Shown here in pieces: positions 36,613 through 48,760 of a stretch of DNA of 64,000 nt (its first letter is position 1; every line of letters starts with the position of its first letter). The stretch is taken from positions 34,102,804 through 34,166,803 of the forward strand of contig CM055097.1 of the NCBI GenBank assembly GCA_029204225.1, written 5' to 3'. This DNA comes from Diphasiastrum complanatum (lineage: Eukaryota > Streptophyta > Lycopodiopsida > Lycopodiales > Lycopodiaceae). The notes under the pieces were generated by a model. It was given only the letters and a program-made list of their open reading frames with translations. It was not told the DNA's origin and made no database searches. Both the position numbers and the translations under genes were made by a program.

Positions 36613-36957
36613 GAGAGGGCAAGCTAGAATCTTGTTTTTGGTGAGGAGATTTGATACCAAACTTGGTAGGGGTCCAAATCCGTACTATCAACATGTGTGG
36701 GTCTGAAACTACATTTAATGCATGGTATTCATTTGATCCAAAGAAATTCAATTTGTGAGCTTTTGATGTAATTTTTCATGGAAATCTTAGGATAAGCTAC
36801 CAAGATTGAGTGCCATTGATTAGATTTGACTTAGGGTCATAAGATCTAATTAATCTAGGCTGAAATCAGGTCCTCTAAACTTGTTTTACAGGTCTTGAAA
36901 GTACATCAAAAAGTGTGAAAGACATTAAGTCATTTTTTTGTCCAAAAATAGCCAAAA

Positions 36958-37306
36958 TTGGCAAGATTTGATTGTAAGTAGATTTCACATCATCTTATCT
37001 TCATTCCAACTTTGCAAGGGACTGCTAGAACTAAGATTATAAGTCCATTTGTTGGATTAGAAATCTAATTTGTCTGAAACACTACAAAAGAGAGACCTTA
37101 GTGAGTTTCTAGAGACAACCAAATCCATTTCTTGGCAAGATTTGTTTGAAAGTAGTTTTCATTTCATCTTATCTTCATTCCAGCTTTATGAGGGAGTGAT
37201 AGAACTGAGATTATAAGTCCATTTGTTGGATTAGAAATCAAATTTGAGTGAAACACTGCAAGTGTGAGACCTTTGTGAGTTTCAAGTCAATCAAATCTAT
37301 TTCTTG
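36958..37306 (+). repeat. Tandem duplication in the E3 leader
   Basis: Two units of about 175 bp, each starting TTGGCAAGATTTG and containing CATCTTATCTTCATTCCA and ATAAGTCCATTTGTTGGA. E1 and E2 have one copy of this leader segment. Confidence 0.85.
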
Positions 37307-37327
37307 TTTGTAGAAGTCACTAGTAAG

Positions 37328-38059
37328 ATGGGATCTTCTGGAGCATACCTTCTAGAAGCTAGTGAGAGATTGAATTCTACAAATTATGCTATTTGGAAGG
37401 TTAGGATGGAGTCACTCTTGGTGCTTCAAGACCTTTATGAGTTCTTGATTGAAGATGAAGATGAACCTCTAGGTGCACAGGAATTAGTGAGATACAAGAA
37501 GAGGTCTAGGCTTGCACTTCACTGTATTAAGATGAATGTAAGCAATGATGTTCTAAGGGAAGTATCATCATGTAAGAGTGCTAAAGAGGCTTGGGAATCT
37601 TTAAAATCTATCTATGAGTCTAGTAACACTTCAAGAGTACTCATGCTTAGAAATCGGATTTTGCAAAGCATGAAAAGAAGTGAGGAGAGTGCACAGGATT
37701 ATGTACTCAGAATCAAGTCTCTAAATAGGGAACTGGCTTCCATTGGAGAGAAGATTCATGATGGAGAGCTTGTACAAATTGTCCTTAATTGTCTAGGTGA
37801 TGACTTTGCAAATTTGGTCCAAAGTTTTGCCATCCAAGACACTTTGCCAACTATAGAAAAACTTCATAGTGTATTAGTGGTAGAAGAGTGTAGGATGCTC
37901 CACACCAAGGCAAGAATGAGTTCATTGTCTTTGCAGGATGGAGATGAGAAAGCCAATTTCTCATTCAAGGGCAGAAAGAAGACCAATGGAAAGAAGAAGC
38001 ATCCCAAGGAGGCCAAAGAAGAGGATGATGCATCAAGCTCAAAGGACAAGTCAAAGTAG
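37328..38059 (+). CDS. Copia Gag of E3
   Basis: Starts MGSSGAYLLEASERL, matching E1/E2 gag, and runs 243 codons to KEEDDASSSKDKSK with TAG at 38057-38059. The position equal to the E1/E2 TGA codes Ser (TCA) here, and the frame instead stops immediately before the zinc knuckle (KCFFCGRKGHYASEC). So three copies end gag just before the knuckle, but by different stop codons. The frame is otherwise open, so this short Gag could still be made. Confidence 0.8.
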   Translation: MGSSGAYLLEASERLNSTNYAIWKVRMESLLVLQDLYEFLIEDEDEPLGAQELVRYKKRSRLALHCIKMNVSNDVLREVSSCKSAKEAWESLKSIYESSNTSRVLMLRNRILQSMKRSEESAQDYVLRIKSLNRELASIGEKIHDGELVQIVLNCLGDDFANLVQSFAIQDTLPTIEKLHSVLVVEECRMLHTKARMSSLSLQDGDEKANFSFKGRKKTNGKKKHPKEAKEEDDASSSKDKSK

Positions 38060-39480
38060 AAATGCTTCTTTTGTGGAAGGAAGGGGCATTATGCATCTGA
38101 ATGCTACAAGAGGCTAAGAGCAGAAGTGGAGGAGCACAAACAAGGAAACCTTGGAAAGGAGGAGGAGGAGGAGGATTAAGTAGATGTATTCTTGATGGCA
38201 TCTATATCCTCACTAACAAGCAATAGCAATTTAAGAGACAATTGGTGGATTGACAGTTTGGCTAGCTCCCACATGTCTTGTGAAAAGGACTTTTTCTCAA
38301 CCTTACACTCTTTCAATGCTACTAAAAAGTTTGTCTTTATTGCAAATGATGAAGAGTGTAGGATAGATGGTGTTGGCACCATCTCTTTGTGTCTAGAATC
38401 TTCAAAATGCATGGATCTAGAAAATGTCCTTTATGTACCATCAATCACCAAGAATATGCTTAGTGTTGGTCTACTCTTAGAAAGTGGTTTGGATGTCCAC
38501 TTTAAACATGGTGTTTGCTTCATCTTGAAGAATGATGTTTGCATTGCAAAGGGATTTAAACATGGAAGATTGTTTAAGTTGGAAGCTAGTGTTGCTTTTG
38601 AAAGAATGAGCTTGGCAAAGGAGGAGATCACTCAAGAGGAGATCTTGGCAAAGTGTGATCTTGCTTGCATTGAGGAGGAGCATCAAAAGGAGGAAGATTT
38701 TGAGGATCAGCCTCAAATCTTGAGAGTTCCAAGGGAGTCCTCAATGACAATGGCCAAGTCATCAAATTGCATGCAAATTGTCCATTCAAGTGTGCATCTT
38801 GCAAGGGTGGTGAGCATTGGAGAGTCTACTATCTTTGAATACTTTTTGGAAAGTATTAGTAGACATGAGGTGACTTGTTTCTTACCTTTAATATTCATGG
38901 TGTTTATTACTTTGTATGACAAGACAATGAAATGGGATGCTTTGAAATCTACATTTGTTGTTGATAAGGCAATTTCATTGGATAGCTATTTTTGTAATAG
39001 TTGAATAGAGTCATAAAAGATGAAACATCATTTGCTTTGGAAATCTTCATGTCCACATGCTTTGTGCATGATCATTCCAATGTAAGGACCAAAGATTATC
39101 TTATTTCAATGATAGGAATAGTGGTAGTGTTTTGCTCTTCAAGTAGAGATTGTAGAATCTACTTGTTTTCAACCAAAGAATTTGTCAATGGTGGAAATGT
39201 GATCTTTCAAGAGTGGAAGATTTCTAAACTTGAATAAGCACCTTCGGATCGACACGTTATTCAATTCTTTTGGAGTCAAGCAAGTGCAGGAGCAAGCTCA
39301 AGACCCAAGGACTCCAAGAAGAACCATGAGTATCAAGATGGAGCCATCTAGGCTCAATCATATGGAGCAAGCAAGGCAAGTTGTCTTTGGCAACATTATG
39401 TATGCACTTAATAGCTTAATTGATGTATCTTCAAGTGCACAAAATGCCTTGGAATCTGTGGCTTGCCATGATGTATAGTT
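38060..39480 (+). pseudogene. Pol remnant of E3 (knuckle, protease, linker)
   Basis: Begins with the zinc knuckle in the gag frame, then a TAA near 38178. The segment 38192-39004 carries the protease region, but the active site reads DSLASSH instead of DSGASSH. The post-protease region (LENVLYVPSITKNMLSVG, GVCFILKNDVCIAKGF) is well kept. Most of the integrase core is missing; 39001-39237 has its tail (FVNGGNVIFQE), and 39230-39478 the linker before RT (QDPRTPRRTMSIKMEPSRL). RT and RNase H are absent. Confidence 0.8.
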
Positions 39481-39686
39481 TTTGAAGTGTGCTACATGTA
39501 TATAGACACATTTGTGGAACATCTTGTAAGGGATCCTTTAAGAGGTGGTGGAAGATCCTTCATGGACATCATTCTCTATTGGAGTCTCAAAAGTTCCTTG
39601 TTTGTAGCTGGATTTTTTAGACACTTCTAAAAGCATTCATTCATCTAGAAAGAGAGTTGTAAATAGATCAAGCTAAATTTGAGGAG

Positions 39687-40388
39687 TGTGAAGAATTGCC
39701 AAAAATAGGCAAATCTAGCTTGATAAAAAACCATGTAGAACTTTGTGAATATTGTGTATAATTGGGTTCCACACATGCAATGCCAAGATGCCACGTGGCA
39801 ACCCACTCCTAATATAGGTTAGGCCAAGTCAAGAGAGTTGGTCATGTCTATTTGGTGGTCATCCCTACTTTATAGGACCTACACCTAAGTTTAAGGTGAG
39901 AATTTGACCAACTAGCGAGTCTACCAAGCATGACTCTAGGAAATAGACTAGGGTTTCATTTAAGGTCAAGGAGAGTGAGTTAACTTCCTTATTACATGCT
40001 GGAAATCCACCTAACTGCAAGAAGGAGGTTGAATTTGCTATGTATTCTCTCTCTCCATAGTGAGAAGATAGAAAATTTTTGGAGCACATTGGCAATCTCA
40101 AGCTAGTTCACTATGTACATTGAGTTTTTGTGATCCAAATGAAACCAAATCAATTTCTACTTGTTTCTCAGGTTGAAGGCCGTACTACGGCCTGTATCAC
40201 ACACGTGTGGGCTCGGATTTCAATGCTTATCAATGCTTTTGATTGTTAATGCTTGTTGTTTGTCAAATTGCCAATCTAGATCAACTTTTTGGTGTCTAGT
40301 TTTTTGATAGATTGTTAAGCAAGCATCCAATCACTCTTGTGGATCTTTTGTAGATCCATTTATGGTCCTAAAGTACAGTACTTTCACA
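39687..40388 (+). repeat. 3' LTR of E3
   Basis: 702 bp, TGTG to CACA, preceded by the purine tract TTTGAGGAG. It contains the CACGTG core (40202-40207) next to the inverted repeat GGCCGTA-C-TACGGCC (40178-40192). Confidence 0.85.
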
Positions 40389-40908
40389 GTTTTTGGACCA
40401 TTTTTCAACCATTTCTGCAAATTCTTGTGGATCAAAACCACATGCAAGTTCAATTATGCCATATCTACTGTAATTAAATTACATGCAAGCACCAAAAGTT
40501 TTGATTTTAGTCAATCATGGTTCATGTAGCCCCTTTATGTCTAAAAATCACTATCTAAGCCCTCTTTTGACTTTTCCAATAGCATGCAATCATTAGAATC
40601 AATCATAATGACTAGAAAATGATAGGTACAAATCTGAAAAACGTTCACGAATAGTAGCTTTGACAAATTTCGAGCCAAAACATTGAATACTAGCTCAAAA
40701 ACCACAAAAGATCAATCCATAAATTTCCATTATTTTCTATGGAAAATTTCCATAATAATGATCATTAGGCTGAAAGCAAACCAAAATCAGAGAAGCTACT
40801 TACTTGGAGGTCAATTTCCACCATCAGAAAGTAAAAAACAAAGAGATCCAATCAAAAAACTAGGAAAAAGCAAAACGCAACTCCACCTTCTGATCAATGC
40901 AAAGCCTT
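40389..40908. other. Probable leader of a minus-strand element
   Basis: Non-coding sequence between the E3 LTR and the primer site at 40909. By position it would be the 5' leader of the element whose LTR begins at 40921, cut off by E3. No coding sequence is seen. Confidence 0.4.
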
Positions 40909-41395
40909 GCTCTGATACCACTATAAGGACTGACAAGTGAAGATCTACCTAGATACTGTTGTATGCAACCAAAGGACAACTGTGGGGCCAAATCACCCAA
41001 CCAACAAGAAACGTATAGTCAAATCCCTAATCACTTCATCCCCACCATGGTGACTGAATGCAAGAGAGGAGAGGATTCTGGCTCTTGGGAGCAGGAAATT
41101 AGAATGAGGAGTAGGGCAAGTTCCAATAGGTTATATGCTCTCCAAAAGCTAGAGAATCCCTCCAATGCTATCAAAAGCATTTGACCTCCTATTCTTGCAC
41201 AAAAGCTGTCAATCACCATGCAAAAGCTCCATAGGTCCAATTAGAGCATTGGGCCTTCACAAGGTTATTAATTATTGTTCTGGCCTAGTCTGGAATGACA
41301 TAGCATAATTAATAATCTCGTACATTGGAGTACCGGATATCCAAGTCTAGGATTATGTCGAATCCTATATACAAAACGTGGACGAAACAATTTGT
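40909..41395 (-). repeat. Primer-binding site and 5' LTR of a lost element
   Basis: Minus strand TGGTATCAGAGC at 40909-40920 is followed to the right by LTR-like sequence related to 6370-6900. The interior that should lie to the left is missing beyond about 520 bp. The right end is uncertain; a pyrimidine run (TTTGTCCCCC) near 41390 may mark it. Confidence 0.55.
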
Positions 41396-43925
41396 CCCCC
41401 AATGATGTTCTTATCTTCTATGATACAATGCCGATATGAATATCAACATATCGATTAGCACTCAATTGGAATAGCGAAGAATAAGTGCAATCAAAAATTA
41501 AGTTTTATGATTGATTGATCACTCACTAGAATTTCTAGAAGTGATTCATCTCTCAGTTTTTTCAATAAGAATCAAAGAGTACTACTTATAATTTCATAAG
41601 GATGGAGAGCATACTCTCATTTAAGTTTTACATTTTTGTTAGTGTAGAGCTTGTCATTGAGCAATATCATTAAAAATTCTATTTTGAAATTTGAAATTCA
41701 ATTCGTTGTGTAGTTGGAAAGCAAGGCTCTCTTAAAGGATTATAGTGTCCTAGGACAAAAGATTGTCTCTTCCACATTATAATGTTGATATGTTTATAAA
41801 AAAAGATCAATCAAGAAGAAAAATATGGGCCACATCAAAATCAAATTTTTAAGTATGATAATGATGATTTTAAGAAATTTATACTGATAAAATGGAAAGC
41901 TTGCACAACAGAAAATTCTACTTTCATCTATATCTTAAAATTTACAATATCTTAAATGTTTATTTTAATTCTATTTGATTTTATTCTATTTTAATCAAGA
42001 GAACAACTTACAAATTTCATTAGCATTAATTTGTTATAGTCTTGAAAAGAAACCTTGAATATACATAAATGTGCATATGGACATATAATCTCACCTCATT
42101 TACTTCTATAGAGATTAATGAGGTAGCTAAAGTATTCTTGCTATAATTGAATTAAATGCAAAATAGTAGTTTGATTTACTCTTTTGACTCAATCAATGTA
42201 ATTAACGTGCTTAACTTTATGCATTTTCTAATGTTTTTTATTTCATAATTCCTATATTTCTTAAACCATAACCTCCATGTAGATTTACCCATTGAATTGA
42301 TGATTTATCATGTTTGCAAATTTTGTCTATGCCTATTCTTATTTGAATACTTTTTGTAAAAATACATTGTAATATCATAAACTAGAATGGAAAACTTGTT
42401 AATTCAACATTTCTTCAAAGAAAATATCAAGGTATGCATTTGAATAATAGCATGCAATTGTTACTCTACAATATTTTGACTATTTTGTAGTCTTTTACAT
42501 TAACTAGGATAGATCTTATTCGATATAGGTTAAATAAGTAACTCATTCTGTACCTTTTAATTGGTTTCATGAGCATTATGGTTGAGATGAAGTGTTTTGC
42601 TTGCCCTTTTTACAAAACTATCAAATATCAAAATAAATATATACAAATAAAATATTAATCACTTCTTTTTGTTGTAAACAAAATTCTTGAACTATGAACA
42701 TTGAAGGGGTGATAAGTTAGTAACCATTAATGGATATTAAGAGATTGATCATTGACTTCAACTTAAAAAGTAAAAGCTTGATGTAAAATGTGAACATGTA
42801 TTATAATATTATTCTCAGTATAGTATAGATAAATGATGAATGTTGTGCCAAAATATATTGTGTCAACAACAAAATTGGATGGTCTCCATTACTTGCATAT
42901 AAAAAATGACACTATTTGAGATTATGTGTTATGGAAGGATACCAGTCTGGAAGTGCCACATGGCAGTTGTATGTCTGACACGATTGGGTGGAAAGCGCAG
43001 CATAGGCATGTGAAAAAACAATACATGAATTTTTTTGCTTTTTAAACTGTCCAAAAAATGGGCAGAATAGGCAAGAGGTATCCATTACATTTAAAATATT
43101 GCAAGCATAAGCTACATCAGGTGTTGTGATTTTTGTTTTGACCTTTCATGAATGGGTTTGAATTTGAGTCTTTTTCAATTGAAAAGTGCATCAATACATT
43201 AAGTAAAGCATGTGAAAAAAAGTTGAATATGATCTACTAGCTATGTTATGTGGCACAACTTGATATGTTTATATCATATATTGTCTTAGCTAGATCAACG
43301 TAGAAGATATGCCTATTTTAAAAGCTCACATGTATGATAAACTAAAATTTCATTGGATATTTGAAATGAGTTTTCATTGCTTTTGATGAATTTTGTTATA
43401 TAAGGAATACATACTAGAAATAGTGGTACAAAAAAATATGCTAAAAAAATTATATGGCCTTTCTATCTAATGATTTTATAATTATTCAAAGTATTAAGAA
43501 ATACAATATTTGACCATTGAATAATAATAATAAAATACTACTACTTTAGATTTCTACCTAATTTAAATTTTGAGGATCAACTAAGTGAACAACTATAGGT
43601 ACAACATGAATGATCATAAATATATCATTCATATCATAAAAGATGTCGAATTTTTAATATAAAAAAAAATTCTAACTCTAATAGGCTTTGCATAACTTCA
43701 TATCATGTTACAATTTAAACACTAGAGAATTTTACATGATTATTCACAAATGTTTGCTTTACTATCAAACATCTAGTAATATTTTATAAATGTTAATAGA
43801 TTCAAAAACTTCTAATGTTGAGATTATACTAGTGTAATTGTATATTTTCTTTAAAAATTTGAGTTGCTTCCTAGAAGATTGTTTCAAAAGTTATGATCTC
43901 TTAATGTGATATATTAATCAAAATT
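41396..43925. other. Very AT-rich region, nothing recognised
   Basis: No open frame of note, no LTR pair and no RNA gene seen. Base composition is strongly AT-biased. Confidence 0.5.
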
Positions 43926-44585
43926 ATCTCTTATCCTAAAGCCCCTTACCCTAAATCCCTTTTCCTAGATCTGTAATCCCAAAGCCCCTTACCCCAAATC
44001 CATTTATCTAGATCCCTTACTCCAAATCCTAAGCCCTAGACTCATGTCCCCTCATCATAAACTCTTTTTTCTAGACGCCTTACCCTAATCTCTAAATCTA
44101 AAACACTAAGCCCCATTTCCTAATTGCCTTATCTTAAACCCTATAAACTGCATCCCTAAGTCCCTTTTCATAGATCTCATATCCCAAAGCCCCTTATTCT
44201 AAACCCCTTTTCCTAGATCCGTTATTTTAAAGCCCCTCACCCCAAATCCATTTACCTATATTCCTTACTCCAAATTCTAAATCCTAAGCCCTAGACACCT
44301 TACCCCTTACCATAAACCATGTTCCCTAAGCTCTAAAGCCTAACTTCTAAATCCAAAGCCCTAAACCCTTATGTGTAAAGCATAGACCCTAAGCCCTAGA
44401 CACTAGATCCAAAACCCTTGAATTTAAAATCTAAGCCCCTTATCCTAAACTCATTATCCCAAATGCCCTAAACTCTTTTCCTATATCTCTTAACCTAAAC
44501 CCTAAATCTAACTCTATATTCAAAACCCTAAATCCCAAACTCTAAACTCTAAAACCCGAATCCTGAATCCTCAACTCTTACCCAG
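43926..44585. repeat. Degenerate telomere-like CCCTAAA block
   Basis: About 660 bp of the plus strand consist of variants of CCCTAAA (CCCTAAG, CCCCTTA, CCCAAAT, CCCTAGA), with a few exact CCCTAAA units. A longer unit recurs about 240 bp apart: CCCCAAATCCATTTA with its surroundings near 43990-44040 and again near 44240-44293, both ending AAGCCCTAGAC. It looks like an old interstitial telomeric or derived satellite block. Confidence 0.75.
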
Positions 44586-44589
44586 GATA

Positions 44590-45660
44590 CACCATATGTT
44601 TAATTGCAAGTCCATAGCGGAGCTTATGACATGGCATTCGAGCAATTGTTCGTCGAACGATACTACGAGGATCTTTGTTGATTGTCCAGCGCATGGAAGC
44701 ATGTGGATGCGACCTGGCATGTATTTAGAGATGAGCCTTGCCATTTGCATTTGGGATGATAAATGGTGTGAATCCGTTTGGATTGCGCTCCACATCATGG
44801 TTTACTTGGCTGGTTGTCCTTGTAAATTACAACATTCCTCCTTGGCTAAGTATCAAGAAGGGGCACCTAATGCCTGCCCTTCTTATCCCGAGAAAATACA
44901 AGGCCAGAATTATGGACATGTATATGGCTCCCTTGATAGATGAGCTAAAGATTCTATGACAAGGAGTTCAAGCGATTGATATATCAAGACCACGCAGACA
45001 AACAAATTTTGTGGTGAAGGGGATTTTGATGTGGACGATGCACAACTTTCCTGGATATGGAGAGTGTTCCAGTAAGATATTGTTTTTATTGGTTTAGGGT
45101 ATTAAATCTCATTTATATTCACAAAAAAAAAACAAAAATGATTTGAACATTACACTCACAATTAACTTGATTGTTTTCTTTTAATGCAGGGATCCAAACT
45201 AGTGGCTACAATGCATGTCTCATTTCTGGCGAGTATCTGCAAGCATGTCACTCACAACATCTGCGAAAGATAGTTTATGAGGGCCACACTCGATACCTTC
45301 CACCCGATCACACTCTATGTGATGGGCTTGTCGGTCCATGTCCCCATGCCATGAAGGTACATTATATATATGGGCCAATTGTTATTTTTTTAACATTTAC
45401 TCTTTGTAGATCTATTCTAACAATAATCTCAATTAAACGTGTGTGCTTGTTTCTTAATCTTCAAGGTAAGTGATTGGCTTCAAATTTGGAGATCCAATCA
45501 AGATCTATAACACCTCTCTCCTAGTATGAAGAGGTTATCAATATTTCATGAACTTTCATTTTGGAGAGAATTGTTGATAAGCCATCTTTTGGACCCAATG
45601 CACATATTCAAGAATGTAGGAAGCATGATTTGGGAGCACTTGACCGGTGCCAAAGATTAA
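44590..45660 (+). pseudogene. CACTA TNP2-like transposase remnant
   Basis: Fits the plant CACTA (En/Spm) TNP2 transposase family. Exon 1 (to 45071) carries SIAELMTWHSSN, then, after a frameshift near 44720, INGVNPFGLRSTSW, LVNYNIPPWLSIKKG, MYMAPLIDELKIL, a TGA where the family has Trp, and GILMWTMHNFPGYGE. A GT-AG intron (45072-45189) splices in phase to exon 2 (45190-45356: GYNACLISGEY, TRYLPPDHTL). A second intron leads to 45466, and a stop and frame change precede KRLSIFHELSFWRELLISH and LDPMHIFKNVG, the conserved LDxMHxxKN block, ending at 45660. It is broken by a frameshift and stops. The element ends were not found. Confidence 0.8.
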
Positions 45661-48595
45661 AAAAGCCGCGTTAATCTTTGTAGTGATCGAGTACTTAATC
45701 AAGCTCTAAAAAGTTTTTTTGAAAAATATTGCATGGTCTTGCAAAATGTGCTAAAAAAAAAAATTAATCCCTTAGTATATAGTATTCAGTTACAAATCAT
45801 TGTAATTGAATAGAATAGAAATATGAGAATCCACAAATGAAGTTCTTTTATGTGTTGTGTGATGTGATTTGTATCCCGTCGTGCACCTCGAACAGAAACA
45901 TGGTAGCAAATTCTTTTAATCAGGTCATTGTTAGAAATTTTCCTAGTAGCTATACCACACTATCAAAAAAAAAATCTACTTCTCGAAATTTTGTGATTTG
46001 TTTGGTTTTATAATCTTGAGTAGCATGATATATATCTCTTCGAATTGAGTATTGAATCATTGTTGATACTTTACAATAGTATGTTCATGGACTTTGGTTT
46101 CTCCTAAAGAAAAAAAAATTGTTTTCCCCATAAAACTTCTCATCTTTTTGTATTTGAACACCTTGGTTACAATAATATATTTTTAATAAACCTGATTAAG
46201 CAACTTCATGTTCTAAAGAAAAATTTGGTTCAATATTTCACACAAACAAAACATGAAGATGTGTTAACCTTTCTATTATTCCTACATCTTCATTGACTTG
46301 AAAAGTGCACACCATTCCATGTGCAAAAGGGTACATTCTCGACTAGTTTGCGGCGCACGTCATTAAAATAATAAGAAATCTAGCGTGCGTCCATTGATGC
46401 AATGGAACACGCTAGCCCATATGGGTAAGGCTCTCTTTGCATGCACAACATAAACTTGTGCATGACATAAGCCCATGCTAACATCAGCATGGGTCCTGGA
46501 GCCTAGGGCACTTCAACTCACGTGTGCAAGGGTTGCCCACGACCATTTCACCTTGCCTCTCCAACCATCTTTCACCACTTGTATAGGTAGGCCACACGTG
46601 CTAGCCAATAGCAAGACCAATTAGGATTCTAGAATTTAGAATTACTTCAATAGGGAGCTAAACCTCACACTTCACACTCTAAGCTCTTAGTGAAAGAACT
46701 GGCTTCAAAGCAATAAGTTCACTTACAAAGTCAACCACTTTAACTTTGACACATGTCACAAACTTCAGTTGGAAAATAGAACACACGCGCTTGCCTTTGC
46801 AAGGCAAGGCCAAAGAACTTATACAAGTCCTATTTTTCTTACCATCTTTAGGTTAAAGAATCGATTACTATAGACTTTTCCATGAAAATCCACTGATACA
46901 TCTATGGCGATTATAAGAGTCAATTCATTTATTGTCTACCTAGTTATCCACTTGTACTTTGATGGCTCAACCTAATGGCCTTGCCAAAGTGATAAGGTCT
47001 GTAATAATCCATTTTCCTATACTTATGAGTCAAAGACTCGCAATTATGGCCCTTTGGCAAATCCTTGTGTGAAAAGTGGAATAATAAATTTTCTAATTTT
47101 AGATAACTACGACAAAAAAAATGCTATTGTTAGATAATAACCACAAAATACTATTTCTAGTTTGAATCGTTAGTTCTCAAAAATAATAGTAGCCACTAAG
47201 ACTCCCTTAAGGCTAAAGATGAGAGTTCTTATGCATCTGACCTAAGTATTTTAAGCCTACTACTCTTTCAAAAACCATTTGTTCAATTTCTTATATTCAC
47301 TCTAATGCTGATTTCATTAACTCTCATTTGTTTGCTTAGGCTCTATATCTGTGTATGGGTGGCTATTTTTGTTTTGGAAGGGGGGATGGGGGTTTACCAT
47401 AAACATCTAGGATGACATCGTGAAGTAACATGTGTAGTTCTAGGATGTGCAAGGAGTTCCAAAATTTAGAGAAAATATATTTCTCACGTGTGCTCCGCGT
47501 CATGAAACTCCACAACCTAGATACTCAACAACTTTTAAATTTATGTTTGAACCAAAAGTAGGCACCATCTATGCCCAGTCCGAGTAGGGGCAAGGCTACT
47601 CATCCACATTTAACACACTCACCCTTGGCATGCCTTTAGGATGTGCAAACTCAATGTGGCACTAGGATGAAGAGAGCATTGAGTGATGTAGGGGGATGGG
47701 TTTAGGATGTTGAAGGGATGGGGATCTAGCAATGAAAGGGCAACAAAGCTATCACTATCCTATATACTTAAACAATGAAAACTTCTAGTTTGTTTCTCTT
47801 GATGCTTAGCTCTGAACATATGTAATGATGGAAAGGTTTTGGTGAAAAAAAGTCACTGAATGATTCATGCTTTTAGCAAGTGTTTTTTGCCATACCCAAA
47901 AATGGGATCCTCTCATCCAAGCTCCACCTCCAGTTTGTTTGTGCTGGAGAGTAGCATAAAGAGCATGCAACAATTGTGGGGAGGTTGCATCCCCAACCAT
48001 GCAAATCTGGATCATTTATCTGACCTTTTGGTTGGTGGGTTCTATACTCACCTTCAGGTTTAGAATTTTACTGGAATTCTACTTCATGCACATGCAAAGT
48101 TCTCTGGTGATGCAAGGTTGCAACAACAAACTAGACATGATGCTATTTTTCTTGCAAAAAGGTACATTGTTGTTCTTTTCATCCCTAGTTCCTGGAGTTG
48201 CCAATAATTGATATTTTCATTGATAATTATGATTGAATCACAGACATAGAAATAGAATGAGCACAATTCTCATCTCTCACTTACAAGCATTTCTGTTTTA
48301 TGAATTTCTTCAATTCTATGTCCATCATGAAGAATCCATCCTGTCCTTCCAGTTACAGATTATCCTGGGCTACGTTCTACCGCTCATTGAACTCCTGAAC
48401 TCTTCGAACAGATATTGAATAAGAAATCGTTTATAAATTCATTGGAAAGGAAGGATTTGGATTAGCAGAAAGGCCTTTGTTGGGGTGTGACTATTCTCAA
48501 TGCCTGCCTTTGTCAATTCAGATGCACTAATCAGGAATCTTGTCAAACAAAAAATTAATGATTGAGTATCTTTTCACTCCATGCTGTAATCGAAA
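45661..48595. other. No gene recognised
   Basis: AT-rich sequence with scattered short open frames (for example 47806-48063 on both strands) lacking recognisable motifs. The distal part of the CACTA element might extend into it, but I see no coding homology. Confidence 0.45.
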
Positions 48596-48688
48596 AGATT
48601 GACTGTGTTTTTCAAGCCAAGAAAGAGCAAGACCAACTATGCAGATTGACTGTGCTTTAAAGCCAAGAAAGAGCAAGACCAACTATGC
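48596..48688. repeat. 46/47-bp tandem duplication
   Basis: Two adjacent near-identical units starting AGATTGACTGTG and ending GACCAACTATGC; they differ only in the TTTTTCAA / CTTTAA stretch. Confidence 0.9.
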
Positions 48689-48760
48689 TGAAGTTAGCAG
48701 AAAGGGAGCAAAGAACTGCATGCACTTCAGGAACGCATCATGCCTCATGAGTGCTATATT

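Larger units (their letters stand above)
36615..40388 (+). mobile_element. Truncated, deleted copia element E3 of the E1/E2 family
   Basis: A plus-strand relative of E1/E2. The 5' LTR, primer site and about 85 bp of leader are missing; the sequence begins abruptly in leader homologous to E1. Gag is nearly full length, protease is present, but most of integrase and all of RT and RNase H are gone. A polypurine tract and one 3' LTR (39687-40388) close it. The LTR is clearly related to, but divergent from, those of E1/E2. It cannot be autonomous. Confidence 0.85.

Noticed and set aside
41500-43900. Possible matrix attachment or origin region because of extreme AT content
   Set aside because: AT richness alone is not evidence; no defined motif cluster was found.
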